Source: Georgenia sp. TF02-10 (GTDB lineage Bacteria; Actinomycetota; Actinomycetes; Actinomycetales; Actinomycetaceae). From it: DNA of 64,000 nt. The position numbers were made by a program, and so were the translations under genes. Below, in pieces: positions 53,420 through 61,804 of the stretch (positions are counted from its first letter, which is position 1; each line of letters opens with the position of its first letter). Location of the stretch: assembly GCF_022759505.1 (NCBI RefSeq), contig NZ_CP094289.1:3889530-3953529 (forward strand), read 5' to 3'. Below the pieces are notes generated by a model. It did no database searches. It worked only from the letters and a program-made list of their open reading frames with translations, and was not told the DNA's origin.

Positions 53420-54853
53420 ATGAGCCGCGTCGACCTCGCCACCATCACCCCGCCGGTCGCCCTGGGACCGCTCGACGGCCGGTACCGGGGCGTCGCCGCC
53501 CCGCTGGTGAACCACCTCTCCGAGGCGGCGCTGAACCGGGCCCGGCTGCAGGTGGAGGTGGAGTGGCTGATCCACCTCACCGACCGCGGCGTCCTGCCCG
53601 GCGCCCCCACGCTCACGGACGCGGACCGGGCCTATCTGCGCGGCGTCGTCGAGAGCTTCGGCGCCGACGAGATCGCCGAGCTGGCCACCCTCGAGCGGGA
53701 GACCCGCCACGACGTCAAGGCGGTGGAGTACCTCCTCAAGCGCCGCCTGGACGCCGCGCCCGCCGTCCTCGGGCCGGGCACCGTGCTGCCCCGGATGCAC
53801 GAGATCGTGCACATCTTCTGCACCAGCGAGGACATCAACAACCTCGCCTACGCGCTGACCGTCCGCGACGCGGTGACCCAGGTGTGGCTGCCGGCCGCCA
53901 CCGGCCTGGTCGCAGAGGTCGCCGACCTGGCTCGGGCGAACGCCGGCGCCGCGATGCTGGCCCGTACCCACGGTCAGCCGGCCACGCCCACCACGCTGGG
54001 CAAGGAGCTGGCCGTCCTCGCCCACCGGCTGCGGCGCCAGCTGCGCCGGGTCGGGGCGGCGGAGTACCTGGGCAAGGTCAACGGCGCGACGGGCACCTAC
54101 GGCGCGCACGCCGTCGCCGTCCCCGGGGTGGACTGGGAGGAGGTGGCGCGGGACTTCGTCACCGGGCTGGGGCTGACCTGGAACCCGCTGACCACCCAGA
54201 TCGAGCCGCACGACTGGCAGGCCGAGCTCTACGCCGACGTCGCCCGGTTCGGCCGGGTGCTGCACAACCTGGCCACCGACGTCTGGACGTACATCTCGCT
54301 GGGCTACTTCCGCCAGCGCCTGGCCGCGCAGGGCTCGACCGGCTCATCCACGATGCCGCACAAGGTCAACCCGATCCGGTTCGAGAACGCCGAGGCGAAC
54401 CTGGAGATCTCCGCCGCGCTGCTCGACACCCTCGCCGCCACCCTGGTCACCTCCCGGCTGCAGCGGGACCTGACCGACTCCACCACCCAGCGCAACATCG
54501 GGGTGGCGCTGGGCCACTCGCTGCTCGCGATCGACAACGTCCGCCGCGGCCTGGCCGGGCTCGACGTCGACGCCGCAACCCTGGCCCGGGACCTCGACGC
54601 CGCCTGGGAGGTGCTCGGGGAGGCGGTCCAGCAGGCCATGCGCGCCGCCGCCGTCGCCGGCGCCACCGGGATGGCCGACCCCTACGAGCGGCTCAAGGAG
54701 CTCACCCGGGGCCGGCGGGTCGAGGGCCCGGCGATGCGCGAGTTCATCGCCGGGCTGGGGCTGCCGGCCGACGTCGAGGCCCGCCTCCTCGCGCTCGAGC
54801 CGGGCACGTACACCGGGATCGCCGAGCAGCTGGTGCGGCACCTGGACGACTGA
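53420..54853 (+). CDS. purB: Adenylosuccinate lyase
   Basis: This 477-residue fumarase/aspartase superfamily protein has the signature GSTGSSTMPHKVNPIRFEN, ARTHGQPATPTTLGKELAVL and TRHDVKAVEYLL. It cleaves SAICAR and adenylosuccinate in purine synthesis. ATGs at 53408, 53411 and 53420 are all in frame; 53420 starts the usual sequence (SRVDLATITPPVALGPLDGRY). It is divergent from the phosphatase gene. Confidence 0.95.
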   Translation: MSRVDLATITPPVALGPLDGRYRGVAAPLVNHLSEAALNRARLQVEVEWLIHLTDRGVLPGAPTLTDADRAYLRGVVESFGADEIAELATLERETRHDVKAVEYLLKRRLDAAPAVLGPGTVLPRMHEIVHIFCTSEDINNLAYALTVRDAVTQVWLPAATGLVAEVADLARANAGAAMLARTHGQPATPTTLGKELAVLAHRLRRQLRRVGAAEYLGKVNGATGTYGAHAVAVPGVDWEEVARDFVTGLGLTWNPLTTQIEPHDWQAELYADVARFGRVLHNLATDVWTYISLGYFRQRLAAQGSTGSSTMPHKVNPIRFENAEANLEISAALLDTLAATLVTSRLQRDLTDSTTQRNIGVALGHSLLAIDNVRRGLAGLDVDAATLARDLDAAWEVLGEAVQQAMRAAAVAGATGMADPYERLKELTRGRRVEGPAMREFIAGLGLPADVEARLLALEPGTYTGIAEQLVRHLDD

Positions 54854-55054
54854 CGGCGCGGCGGGGACCGACTGTGCTGCTCGGGTCGGTCCCGGCGCTC
54901 CCGCAGGCGACCGACGGCGCGGCGGTACAGGCGCCGCGGACGGACACCGGACGCCGTCGGCGGACACCGCCCGGCGGCGGACGCCGAGCCGGACCGTCCG
55001 GCCCTGGCGGAGGTGCGCGAGCGGGCCCCGTCCCGCGCCCCGTACCGTTGCCCC

Positions 55055-55735
55055 GTGCCTCCCCACCTGCTTCTCGCCCAGGCCGGCTCCGGCGCCCCCC
55101 TCGACGGCATCGCCGGCTGGGCCGTGCGCCTGATGGAGTCGCTCGGCGGCCTCGGCGCCGCGCTGCTCATCGGGCTGGAGAACCTCTTCCCGCCGCTGCC
55201 CAGCGAGGTCATCCTGCCGCTGGCCGGGTTCACCGTCTCCCAGGGCGACCTCGGGCTGGTCGAGGTCATCGCCTGGTGCACGGGCGGGTCGGTCGTGGGT
55301 GCGTGGCTGCTCTACGGCGTCGGGGCGCTGCTGGGCCGGGACCGCACCCGCGCCATCATGGCCTGGCTGCCGCTGGTCAAGGTCGAGGACGTCGACCGCA
55401 CCGAGGCCTGGTTCCACAAGCACGGCAAGGGCACGGTCTTCCTCGGCCGGATGGTCCCGATCTTCCGCAGCCTGATCTCCATCCCGGCCGGGGTCACCCG
55501 GATGCCGCCGCTGCTCTTCACCGCCCTGACCCTGGCCGGCTCGCTCATCTGGAACACCGCGCTGATCCTGGCCGGGTACCTGCTCGGCGAGCAGTGGCAC
55601 CTGGTGGAGGACTACGTCGGGGTACTCTCCCGGGTCGTCCTCGGCGCGGTGGTCCTGGCGGTCGTCTGGTTCGTGGTCGTGCGGGTGCGGCAGCAGCGGG
55701 CCGCCCGGCGCCAGCCGGCCGACGACGAGGCCTGA
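55055..55735 (+). CDS. DedA-family membrane protein
   Basis: This 226-residue protein has several membrane helices and the DedA hallmarks: NLFPPLPSEVILPLAGF, a re-entrant loop region, and FLGRMVPIFRSLISIPAGV with its conserved Arg pair. DedA proteins are lipid or undecaprenyl-phosphate flippases and support membrane homeostasis. GTG at 55055 lies six bases after TACCGT, fitting a leaderless start. The C-terminal tail is Arg-rich and cytosolic. Confidence 0.9.
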   Translation: MPPHLLLAQAGSGAPLDGIAGWAVRLMESLGGLGAALLIGLENLFPPLPSEVILPLAGFTVSQGDLGLVEVIAWCTGGSVVGAWLLYGVGALLGRDRTRAIMAWLPLVKVEDVDRTEAWFHKHGKGTVFLGRMVPIFRSLISIPAGVTRMPPLLFTALTLAGSLIWNTALILAGYLLGEQWHLVEDYVGVLSRVVLGAVVLAVVWFVVVRVRQQRAARRQPADDEA

Positions 55736-56199
55736 GGCGCGCACCCGGGAGCTGTCCGGGGCACCGCGGGCGGTACGGCTCGGGAGTGGTCTCGCGGTGC
55801 GCGAGGTCTGGGGGCGCGCCCGGTGCCTGGGCACCCGCTCAAGTCAGCGACCTCAGCTCGAACCAGCGAACTCGTGTCGCCGGGCAGCGCCGAGTTCGCC
55901 AGTCCGAGCCGAGCTCGCTAGTCACACCTGTCGAACTCGGCGCACACCCTCGAACTCGGTACGAGCTAGCGAACTCGCGGCCGGAGCCGGGCGAGGGCGT
56001 GGGGTGGCGGCACGCACAGTACCGGTCGGCGCAAAGCGGCGATGCACGCAGTCCCGGTGCGCGCAAGGCGGCCGGCAGGCCTCTCGGCGGCGACCCCGCC
56101 AGAATTCTCGTGCCGCCGGGTGTCGATCCACGGCACCCTCGTTCGTGGTGAGGGTGAGCGGCGGGCGACCGGCCCGCCCCGACGAAGGAGCGAACCGCG
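55736..56199. other. Intergenic region with clustered CGAACTCG motifs
   Basis: These 464 bases precede the DGPF/YciI gene and contain no recognised gene. Bases 55865-55977 carry at least five CGAACTCG copies (one inverted) and a related GAGCTCG. The ribosome site AAGGAG lies just before the YciI-like start. Confidence 0.6.
55865..55977. repeat. Cluster of CGAACTCG direct and inverted motifs
   Basis: CGAACTCG occurs at 55867-55874, 55932-55939, 55951-55958 and 55970-55977, and inverted (CGAGTTCG) at 55891-55898. GAGCTCG at 55911-55917 is related. Five exact 8-mers in ~110 bases are far more than chance would give. They lie 220-340 bases upstream of the DGPF/ECF42 pair. Confidence 0.75.
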
Positions 56200-56553
56200 A
56201 TGACCCAGTACCTCATCTCCGTGTGGGGCAGCGAGCCGGATATGTACGAGGACACCGACGCCGCGGCCACCCAGCAGGTCTACGACGGCGTCGAGAAGTT
56301 CAACACCCGCCTCCAGGAGTCCGGGGCGTGGGTGTTCGCCGGCGGCCTGGAGGCGCCGAGTACCGCCACCACCGTCGACGGCACCGGGCCGGACGCCGTC
56401 GTCACCGACGGGCCGTTCCTGGAGACCAAGGAGCAGCTCGGCGGGTTCTGGGTGGTCGAGGCGCCGGATCTCGACGCGGCCCTCGCCCTGGCCCGTGCGG
56501 CCTCCGCCGCCTGCCGGGACCGGGTGGAGGTCCGGCCCTTCCAGGCGGAGTGA
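56200..56553 (+). CDS. YciI/DGPF-domain protein
   Basis: This 117-residue protein carries the name-giving [19 protein letters not shown] and a C-terminal VEVRPF. DGPF proteins form small alpha/beta barrels, have no firm enzymatic role, and are typically encoded with ECF42 sigma factors, as here. The ATG at 56200 follows GAAGGAG. The sigma gene's GTG comes two bases after its stop, so they are one operon. Confidence 0.9.
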   Translation: MTQYLISVWGSEPDMYEDTDAAATQQVYDGVEKFNTRLQESGAWVFAGGLEAPSTATTVDGTGPDAVVTDGPFLETKEQLGGFWVVEAPDLDAALALARAASAACRDRVEVRPFQAE

Positions 56554-56554
56554 C

Positions 56555-57946
56555 GTGCCCGACGACGTCGGCCCGGCGGGCGCCGTCGGCCCGGCCGGCG
56601 ACCTGACCGGCACCGTCGGCCCGGCCCACCTGACCGGCGCCGTCGCCCCGGTGCCGGATGCGGCCGACGACGTCGACCGGTCCGGTACCGCGCCGGGCGC
56701 CGTGGGCCCGACCGACCCGGCCGACGTCGTCGGTGCGGTCTTCCGCGGCGAGTACGGCCGATGCGTGGCCACCCTGACCCGCGTCCTCGGCGACCTCTCC
56801 CTCGCCGAGGACGCGGTGCAGGACGCGTTCACCGCGGCCGTCCAGCGGTGGCCGGTCGACGGCGTCCCGCCCAGCCCGGGCGCGTGGATCGTGCTCACCG
56901 CCCGCCGGCGGGCGGTGGACCGGCTGCGCCGGGAGGCCAAGCGCGCGGATAAGCACGCCCAGGCGGCGCTGCTGCACGCCCGCCAGGACCCCGGGCCCGG
57001 CGGGCCGGTGCGCGACGACCAGCTCCGGCTCCTGTTCACCTGCTGCCACCCCGCGCTCGCCCCGGCCACCCGGGTGGCGCTGACGCTGCGCACCCTCGGC
57101 GGGCTGACGACGGCGGAGATCGCCCGCGCGTTCCTCGTCCCCGAGGCGACGATGGCCCAGCGCCTGGTCCGGGCCAAGCGGAAGATCCGAGCCGCGGGCA
57201 TCCCGTATCGGGTGCCGGACGAGGCCGACCTGCCGGCGCGGCTGGGCTCGGTGCTCGCCGTCGTCTACCTGATCTTCAACGAGGGCTACACCGCCTCCGC
57301 GGGCGCCGCGCTCACCCGGCCGGACCTCAGCGCCGAGGCGGTCCGGCTCGGCCGGCTGCTCCTGGAGCTCATGCCGGCGGAGCCGGAGGTGCGCGGCCTG
57401 CTCGCCCTGATGCTGCTCACCGAGGCGCGGCGGCCGGCCCGTACCGCCGACGACGGCGCCCTCGTCCCGCTGCCGGAGCAGGACCGGTCCCGGTGGGACC
57501 GGGCGCTGCTCGCCGAGGGGCAGGACCTGGTGCGGCAGTGCCTGCGCCGCGGCGCGCCCGGCCCGTACCAGGTGCAGGCCGCGATCGCCGCCGTGCACAG
57601 CGACGCGCCGAGCGCCGGGGCGACCGACTGGCCGCAGGTGCTCGCCCTCTACGACCAGCTCCGCGCCCTCGTCCCGACGCCGGTCGTCGCCCTCAACCGT
57701 GCGGTGGCCCTGGCGGAGGTGGCCGGCCCGCGCGCGGCGCTGGTCGAGGTCGAGACCCTGGACCTGGCCGGCTACCACCTGTTCCACGCCACCCGCGCCG
57801 ACCTCCTCACCCGCCTCGGGCGCACCGCCGAGGCCGCCGGTGCCCTCGAGCTGGCGCTCGGGCTGACGGCGAACGAGGCCGAACGGGACCTGCTGCGCCG
57901 CCGGCTGGCGGGCCTGCGGGAGGAAGAGGTGCGCGGCCGCCGGTGA
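56555..57946 (+). CDS. ECF42-type sigma factor (SigJ-like with C-terminal extension)
   Basis: This is a 463-residue protein. Sigma region 2 starts at about residue 60 ([37 protein letters not shown]). Region 4 contains [20 protein letters not shown]. The ~240-residue C-terminal part is TPR-like ([30 protein letters not shown]) and is the DUF6596-type extension of ECF42. ECF42 factors work without an anti-sigma and pair with DGPF proteins. The ~55-residue N-terminal Pro/Gly/Asp-rich stretch is atypical, and an internal start is possible. Confidence 0.9.
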   Translation: MPDDVGPAGAVGPAGDLTGTVGPAHLTGAVAPVPDAADDVDRSGTAPGAVGPTDPADVVGAVFRGEYGRCVATLTRVLGDLSLAEDAVQDAFTAAVQRWPVDGVPPSPGAWIVLTARRRAVDRLRREAKRADKHAQAALLHARQDPGPGGPVRDDQLRLLFTCCHPALAPATRVALTLRTLGGLTTAEIARAFLVPEATMAQRLVRAKRKIRAAGIPYRVPDEADLPARLGSVLAVVYLIFNEGYTASAGAALTRPDLSAEAVRLGRLLLELMPAEPEVRGLLALMLLTEARRPARTADDGALVPLPEQDRSRWDRALLAEGQDLVRQCLRRGAPGPYQVQAAIAAVHSDAPSAGATDWPQVLALYDQLRALVPTPVVALNRAVALAEVAGPRAALVEVETLDLAGYHLFHATRADLLTRLGRTAEAAGALELALGLTANEAERDLLRRRLAGLREEEVRGRR

Positions 57947-57948
57947 GC

Positions 57949-58023
57949 GCGGCCGGGGGCTCGCCGGGGTGACCGCGGCGGGGGCTCGCCGGGTGGCCAC
58001 GGCGGGGGCTCGCCGGGTGACCA
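57949..58023. repeat. Three ~25-bp tandem repeats ending in the IS target palindrome
   Basis: Three units (57949, 57975, 58000) share GGGGGCTCGCCGGG with small changes, beginning after the sigma stop. The last merges into ACCACGATC, the left half of the IS1182 target. Confidence 0.8.
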
Positions 58024-58243
58024 CGATCGCCTCCGGGAGCCTGTTGCTTTTTGGGCTGGCGCGGGCCTGGGCGTGTCTGCCGGCCGGCCTGGGCGCTGCC
58101 GGGAGGATCGGGGGTATGGCCAGGACGTACCGGGTGGTGGATCGGGACCAGGAGTTCTTGCTCCCGCCGGACATGCGTGAGTGGTTGCCGCCGGAGCATC
58201 TGGTGACCTGTGTCAGCGTCTTTGTCCGCTTTAGGCCGTGGGA

Positions 58244-59335
58244 TCACACCACATCGGGGTCTCCTGGGTTGGGTTGATTCTTCCGGTGTGCTCGGTGGTA
58301 GGCAAGGCGCTGGCGGGCAGCGCGGGCCAGCCCCTCGCGCCGGGCCCGACGGATGGCTTCGCCGCGGCCCTCGTGCTCGTCCAGCGGGGTGACGTAGCCG
58401 ATGCCCGAGTGCAGCCGCGAGCCGTTGTACTCGGAGCGGACGACGTCGAGCTCGGCGCGCAGGACAGCGGGGTCGGTGATTGCCAGCAGGTGGGGCCACT
58501 CGGTCTTCACCGTCCCGTTGAGGGACTCGATCCAGGCCTGGTCGGTCGGCGTTGAGGGCCGGCCGAAGTGCTGGGCGATGGCGACCATGGCCATGAACTT
58601 GCGGGTGTGCCCGGCGATCATCTGCGAGCCGTTGTCCGAGACCGCCAGCAGGATCGGGGTCAACTCATCCTCCCCGTCCAGCTCCAAGTTCCGACCTCGG
58701 TCCTCGGCCCGCTGCACCGCAAGGTCGAGCAAGCCCTCGGCGTCAAGAGCCTGCTCGAAGCCGAGCCGGACCTGGACGTGGGTCTCCTCGGCCGAGACCA
58801 CGTGCGTGAGCCACTTGCGCGAGACCAGGTCCTCGATGATCAGCACCGCCATCCCGGCCGCGGTGAAGTGGGTCGTGTCGTAGATCCAGATCGAGTTTGG
58901 CCGGTAGGAGGCCCAGTCCGGGAACGGACGCCGCTGCCCACGCGTAGGGCGCGGTGGATGACGAAACCGCAGGTCATGATCGGTAAGCACACGTCGCACC
59001 GTCGATGGGGAAGCCCAGAACAGGTCCTCATAGGAGCCGCGGTGGGCCAGGCGCCGGTGGGAGAAGTCTCTCTCCCCGAAGGTCTCGAACGCCGCCAGGA
59101 TCGCCTCGATCTCCACCGGCCTCAGGGCGTTGACCGAAGCCCCGGGACGAGCATCATCCAGACCAGCCTCGCTGTCCGCTCGGCGCCGCCAGCGACGCAG
59201 CCGGCGCTCCTGCAGGCCGAGCACCTCACACGCCCGGGCCGCGGGCCAGCCCTCGCCCTCGGCGTGCTCGACCAGGTCCAGCAGCACCTGCTTGGTACCG
59301 GCGTCGACCCGGACTGGGACGGGGGCGGTGGGCAT
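58244..59335 (-). CDS. IS3-family transposase OrfB (integrase catalytic domain)
   Basis: This 363-residue protein has an N-terminal HTH region and an rve-type DDE integrase core (IWIYDTTHFTAAG, LLAVSDNGSQM, STPTDQAWIESLNGTVKTEW). It cuts and joins the element ends. Its ATG overlaps OrfA's stop as TGATG, which suggests termination-reinitiation rather than the -1 frameshift usual in the family. The C-terminus has the HSGIGYVTPLDEHEGR motif. Confidence 0.9.
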   Translation of the reverse strand: MPTAPVPVRVDAGTKQVLLDLVEHAEGEGWPAARACEVLGLQERRLRRWRRRADSEAGLDDARPGASVNALRPVEIEAILAAFETFGERDFSHRRLAHRGSYEDLFWASPSTVRRVLTDHDLRFRHPPRPTRGQRRPFPDWASYRPNSIWIYDTTHFTAAGMAVLIIEDLVSRKWLTHVVSAEETHVQVRLGFEQALDAEGLLDLAVQRAEDRGRNLELDGEDELTPILLAVSDNGSQMIAGHTRKFMAMVAIAQHFGRPSTPTDQAWIESLNGTVKTEWPHLLAITDPAVLRAELDVVRSEYNGSRLHSGIGYVTPLDEHEGRGEAIRRARREGLARAARQRLAYHRAHRKNQPNPGDPDVV

Positions 59336-59673
59336 CAAACCCGCCCCCCTTTTCCCTCCAGGAGGGTCAGCTTCACTGCCAGTTCCTTGACCGCCTCCGA
59401 GAGTCGGGCGATCTCGGCGTTGGCCTCCTCCAGCTCCACATCACGCACCGACTTGCCCGGCGTGCCGGGCTTGGAGGCCGCCAGCGCTGCCAACGCGCCG
59501 TCCTTGGCCACCTGCCGCAGCCGGATGATCGTGGAGCGGTCCACCCCGGCCGAGGTCGCCGCCTGACCGATCGTGGCCTCACCCCGCAGCAGCTGCAGCC
59601 AGATCTCATACTTCGCTGACGGCGACAGCACCGTCCTGCTCCGCCGCGTCCTCGCGGCACCGTTCGTACTCAT
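59335..59673 (-). CDS. IS3-family transposase OrfA (HTH/coiled coil)
   Basis: This 112-residue protein has a helix-turn-helix (GEATIGQAATSAGVDRSTII) followed by a leucine-zipper-like coiled coil (ELEEANAEIARLSEAVKELA). It binds the element ends and oligomerises with OrfB. ATG at 59673 follows AGGAGGG. Confidence 0.88.
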   Translation of the reverse strand: MSTNGAARTRRSRTVLSPSAKYEIWLQLLRGEATIGQAATSAGVDRSTIIRLRQVAKDGALAALAASKPGTPGKSVRDVELEEANAEIARLSEAVKELAVKLTLLEGKGGRV

Positions 59674-61804
59674 CGCGCACCCTCCTACAGGCGTCACGAA
59701 GACCGTACCGATGTTGCTTGATTCCCCGGCTCAAACCGGACACGAACGCTGACTCAACACACTGGTGTGGTTCTTGATCGCGGCGGTGGAGCGGATGGAC
59801 ACCACCGCCTTCCACGCCAAGGCCCGGTTGGGTGGGGTGGGTCGGCGGGGGTATGACCCGGAGATGCTGCTGACGCTGTTCGTGTACGCGATGGCGCAGG
59901 GGGAGTCCTCCTCGCGGCGGATCGAGCGGCTGTGCCACACGGATGTGGCGTTCCGGGTGATCTGCGCCCAGGACGTCCCGGACCACACGGTGCTGGCCCG
60001 GTTCCGCCAGCGCCACGAGGAGGCGCTGACCGGTCTGCTGACCGAGTCGTTGGTGCTGGCCGCCGAGCTGGGGATGCTCTCGATGGGGGTGGTGGCTCTG
60101 GACGGGACGAAGATCCAGGCCAGCGCCAGCAGGGGCGCCAACCGCAGCGAGGCCACCCTGCGGAAGATGGCGGAGGACTACGTCGGCCGGGTCGGCGCCA
60201 CGGACGCGGAGGAGGACGCCCTGTTCGGTCCGGACAAGCGCGGGGACGAGCTGCCCGAGGCGGTGACCGACCGGACCGACCGGGGTGGGCGGATCCAGCG
60301 GGCGCTGGACGTCATCACCGCCCGCCGCACCAAGACCGAGGCGGAGGAGAAGAAGAAGGCCGAGCGGGCCCAGAAGCGCGCCGCCGCCCGCAAGGTGGAG
60401 GCGGAGGCGGAGGCGGCGAGGGCCGCCGAGCGGGCCGAGAAGTATCTCGCCGCCCGCCGCAAGGCCGAGGCCGAGGCGGCGAAGACGGCCGAGCGGGCAG
60501 AGAAGACGGTCGAGCGGGCCGAGGAGTACCAGAGCGCGCAGGCGGAGGGGGCCCCGCTGTGCGGGCACCCGCCGAAGGGGGTGGACCCGGTCGGCGTGGC
60601 CAGGGCCCGGTGGGAGCGGGCGCGGGCGCAGGCCGCGGCCCGGTACGAGGCCTACCAGGGCGACCTGGCCGCCGGGGTGGTCAGGAGGGGACGCCCGCCG
60701 CTGCCGCCGGACGAGCACTGCCGGGTCCGTCGGGCCTGGGTGGCCTACCAGGCGGCCCTGGCCGCCCGCGGCCTCGTGACCGCTGGTCAGGACACGGCCG
60801 GCGGCACCGATCAGGACCGGGCCCCAGGCGCCGGCGCCGGCAACGCCACCGGGGCCGGCACGGAGCAGACCGCCGACGCCGGCCAGGCGCCGGGCGCCGG
60901 CACGGAGCAGGCCGCAGACGCTGAGAAGGTTGGCGCCGGGGCGGCGGCGCAGGCCGGCGGCCCGGCCGGGGAGAACGCCGGGGAGAAGGTGTATGCCAAC
61001 CTCACCGACCCGGACTCCCGGCTGATGAAGACCCGCGACGGTTGGGTCCAGGGCATGAACTGCCAGACCTCCACCAGCGAGGACGTGTTCATCCTGACCG
61101 CCCGGGCCACCCAGGACACCACCGACGTGCGCCAGTTCCTGCCCACCAAGGACGCGGTCGAGACCACCCTGGCCACCATCGCCGAGCGCACCGGCCGGAC
61201 GGACCTGACCATCGGGACGATGCTCGCCGACGCGGGGTATGACTCCAACGAGAACCTCACCGCACCCGGCCCGGACCGGTTGATCGCCGACAGCAAGCGC
61301 CGCCGCCTGTCCGCCCGCGCCACCACGAACCCGGCCGAGGGTCCACCACCGGAGGGTGCGTCGGCCCGGGAGAAGGTCAACCACCGGCTGCGCACCCCCG
61401 ACGGGCTCGCCACCTACCGGCGCCGGTCCCACCTGATCGAAGCCCCCAACGCCTGGCTGAAGGACGGCCGCGGGCTGCGCCGGTTCTCCCGCCGCGGCCT
61501 GGCAGCGGTGCAGTCCGAGCTCTCCCTGGCCGCCGGGGTGACCAACCTGCTCCGCCTGCTCGCCAAGGGAGTGACCACCGCCCAGCTCCAGGTCGCCTGA
61601 CCCCCACCAGGGGCACCCCCACACCCCCGCCAGGGCCCCCACCCGCCCGCACAGCCCCCGAAGTCCCCCCAGGGCGTCCAGCACACGCTCGGCCCGGCTC
61701 ACCGAGCCGCTGGTCCGAAAATCCCGCCACCAGGCCCCCGCGCGACCGCCGCCAAAGGACAACAGGCTCCCGGAGGCGATCTCGTGCCGATCTCGCACAC
61801 GATC

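Larger units (their letters stand above)
58204..59761. mobile_element. IS3-family element inserted in IS1182 copy 1
   Basis: The element is 1558 bp, begins TG and ends CA, with ~35-bp imperfect inverted repeats (about 26 matches; shared core GTCAGCGT and TGTCCG). The target CTGG is duplicated (58200-58203 and 59762-59765). Removing it rebuilds the uninterrupted sequence seen in copy 2 (GCATCTGGTGTGG). Two leftward genes encode the OrfA and OrfB transposase parts. Confidence 0.93.
58116..61600 (+). pseudogene. IS1182-family transposase, split by IS3 insertion
   Basis: The frame starts at ATG 58116 (MARTYRVVDRDQEFLLPPDM), breaks at codon ~30 where the IS3 element enters (58204), and resumes after it at 59762 through to TGA at 61600. 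Without the insertion it would equal the intact 640-residue protein of copy 2. The large downstream fragment retains both catalytic domains but lacks a start region. Confidence 0.9.
58029..61777. mobile_element. IS1182-family element, copy 1, interrupted by an IS3 element
   Basis: The ends GCCTCCGGGAGCCTGTTG (58029) and its complement (to 61777) are 18-bp perfect inverted repeats, flanked by GATC (58025-58028, 61778-61781). Subtracting the inner 1558-bp element and its 4-bp duplication leaves 2187 bp, exactly the length of copy 2. The copy matches copy 2 base for base wherever I compared them. Confidence 0.92.
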
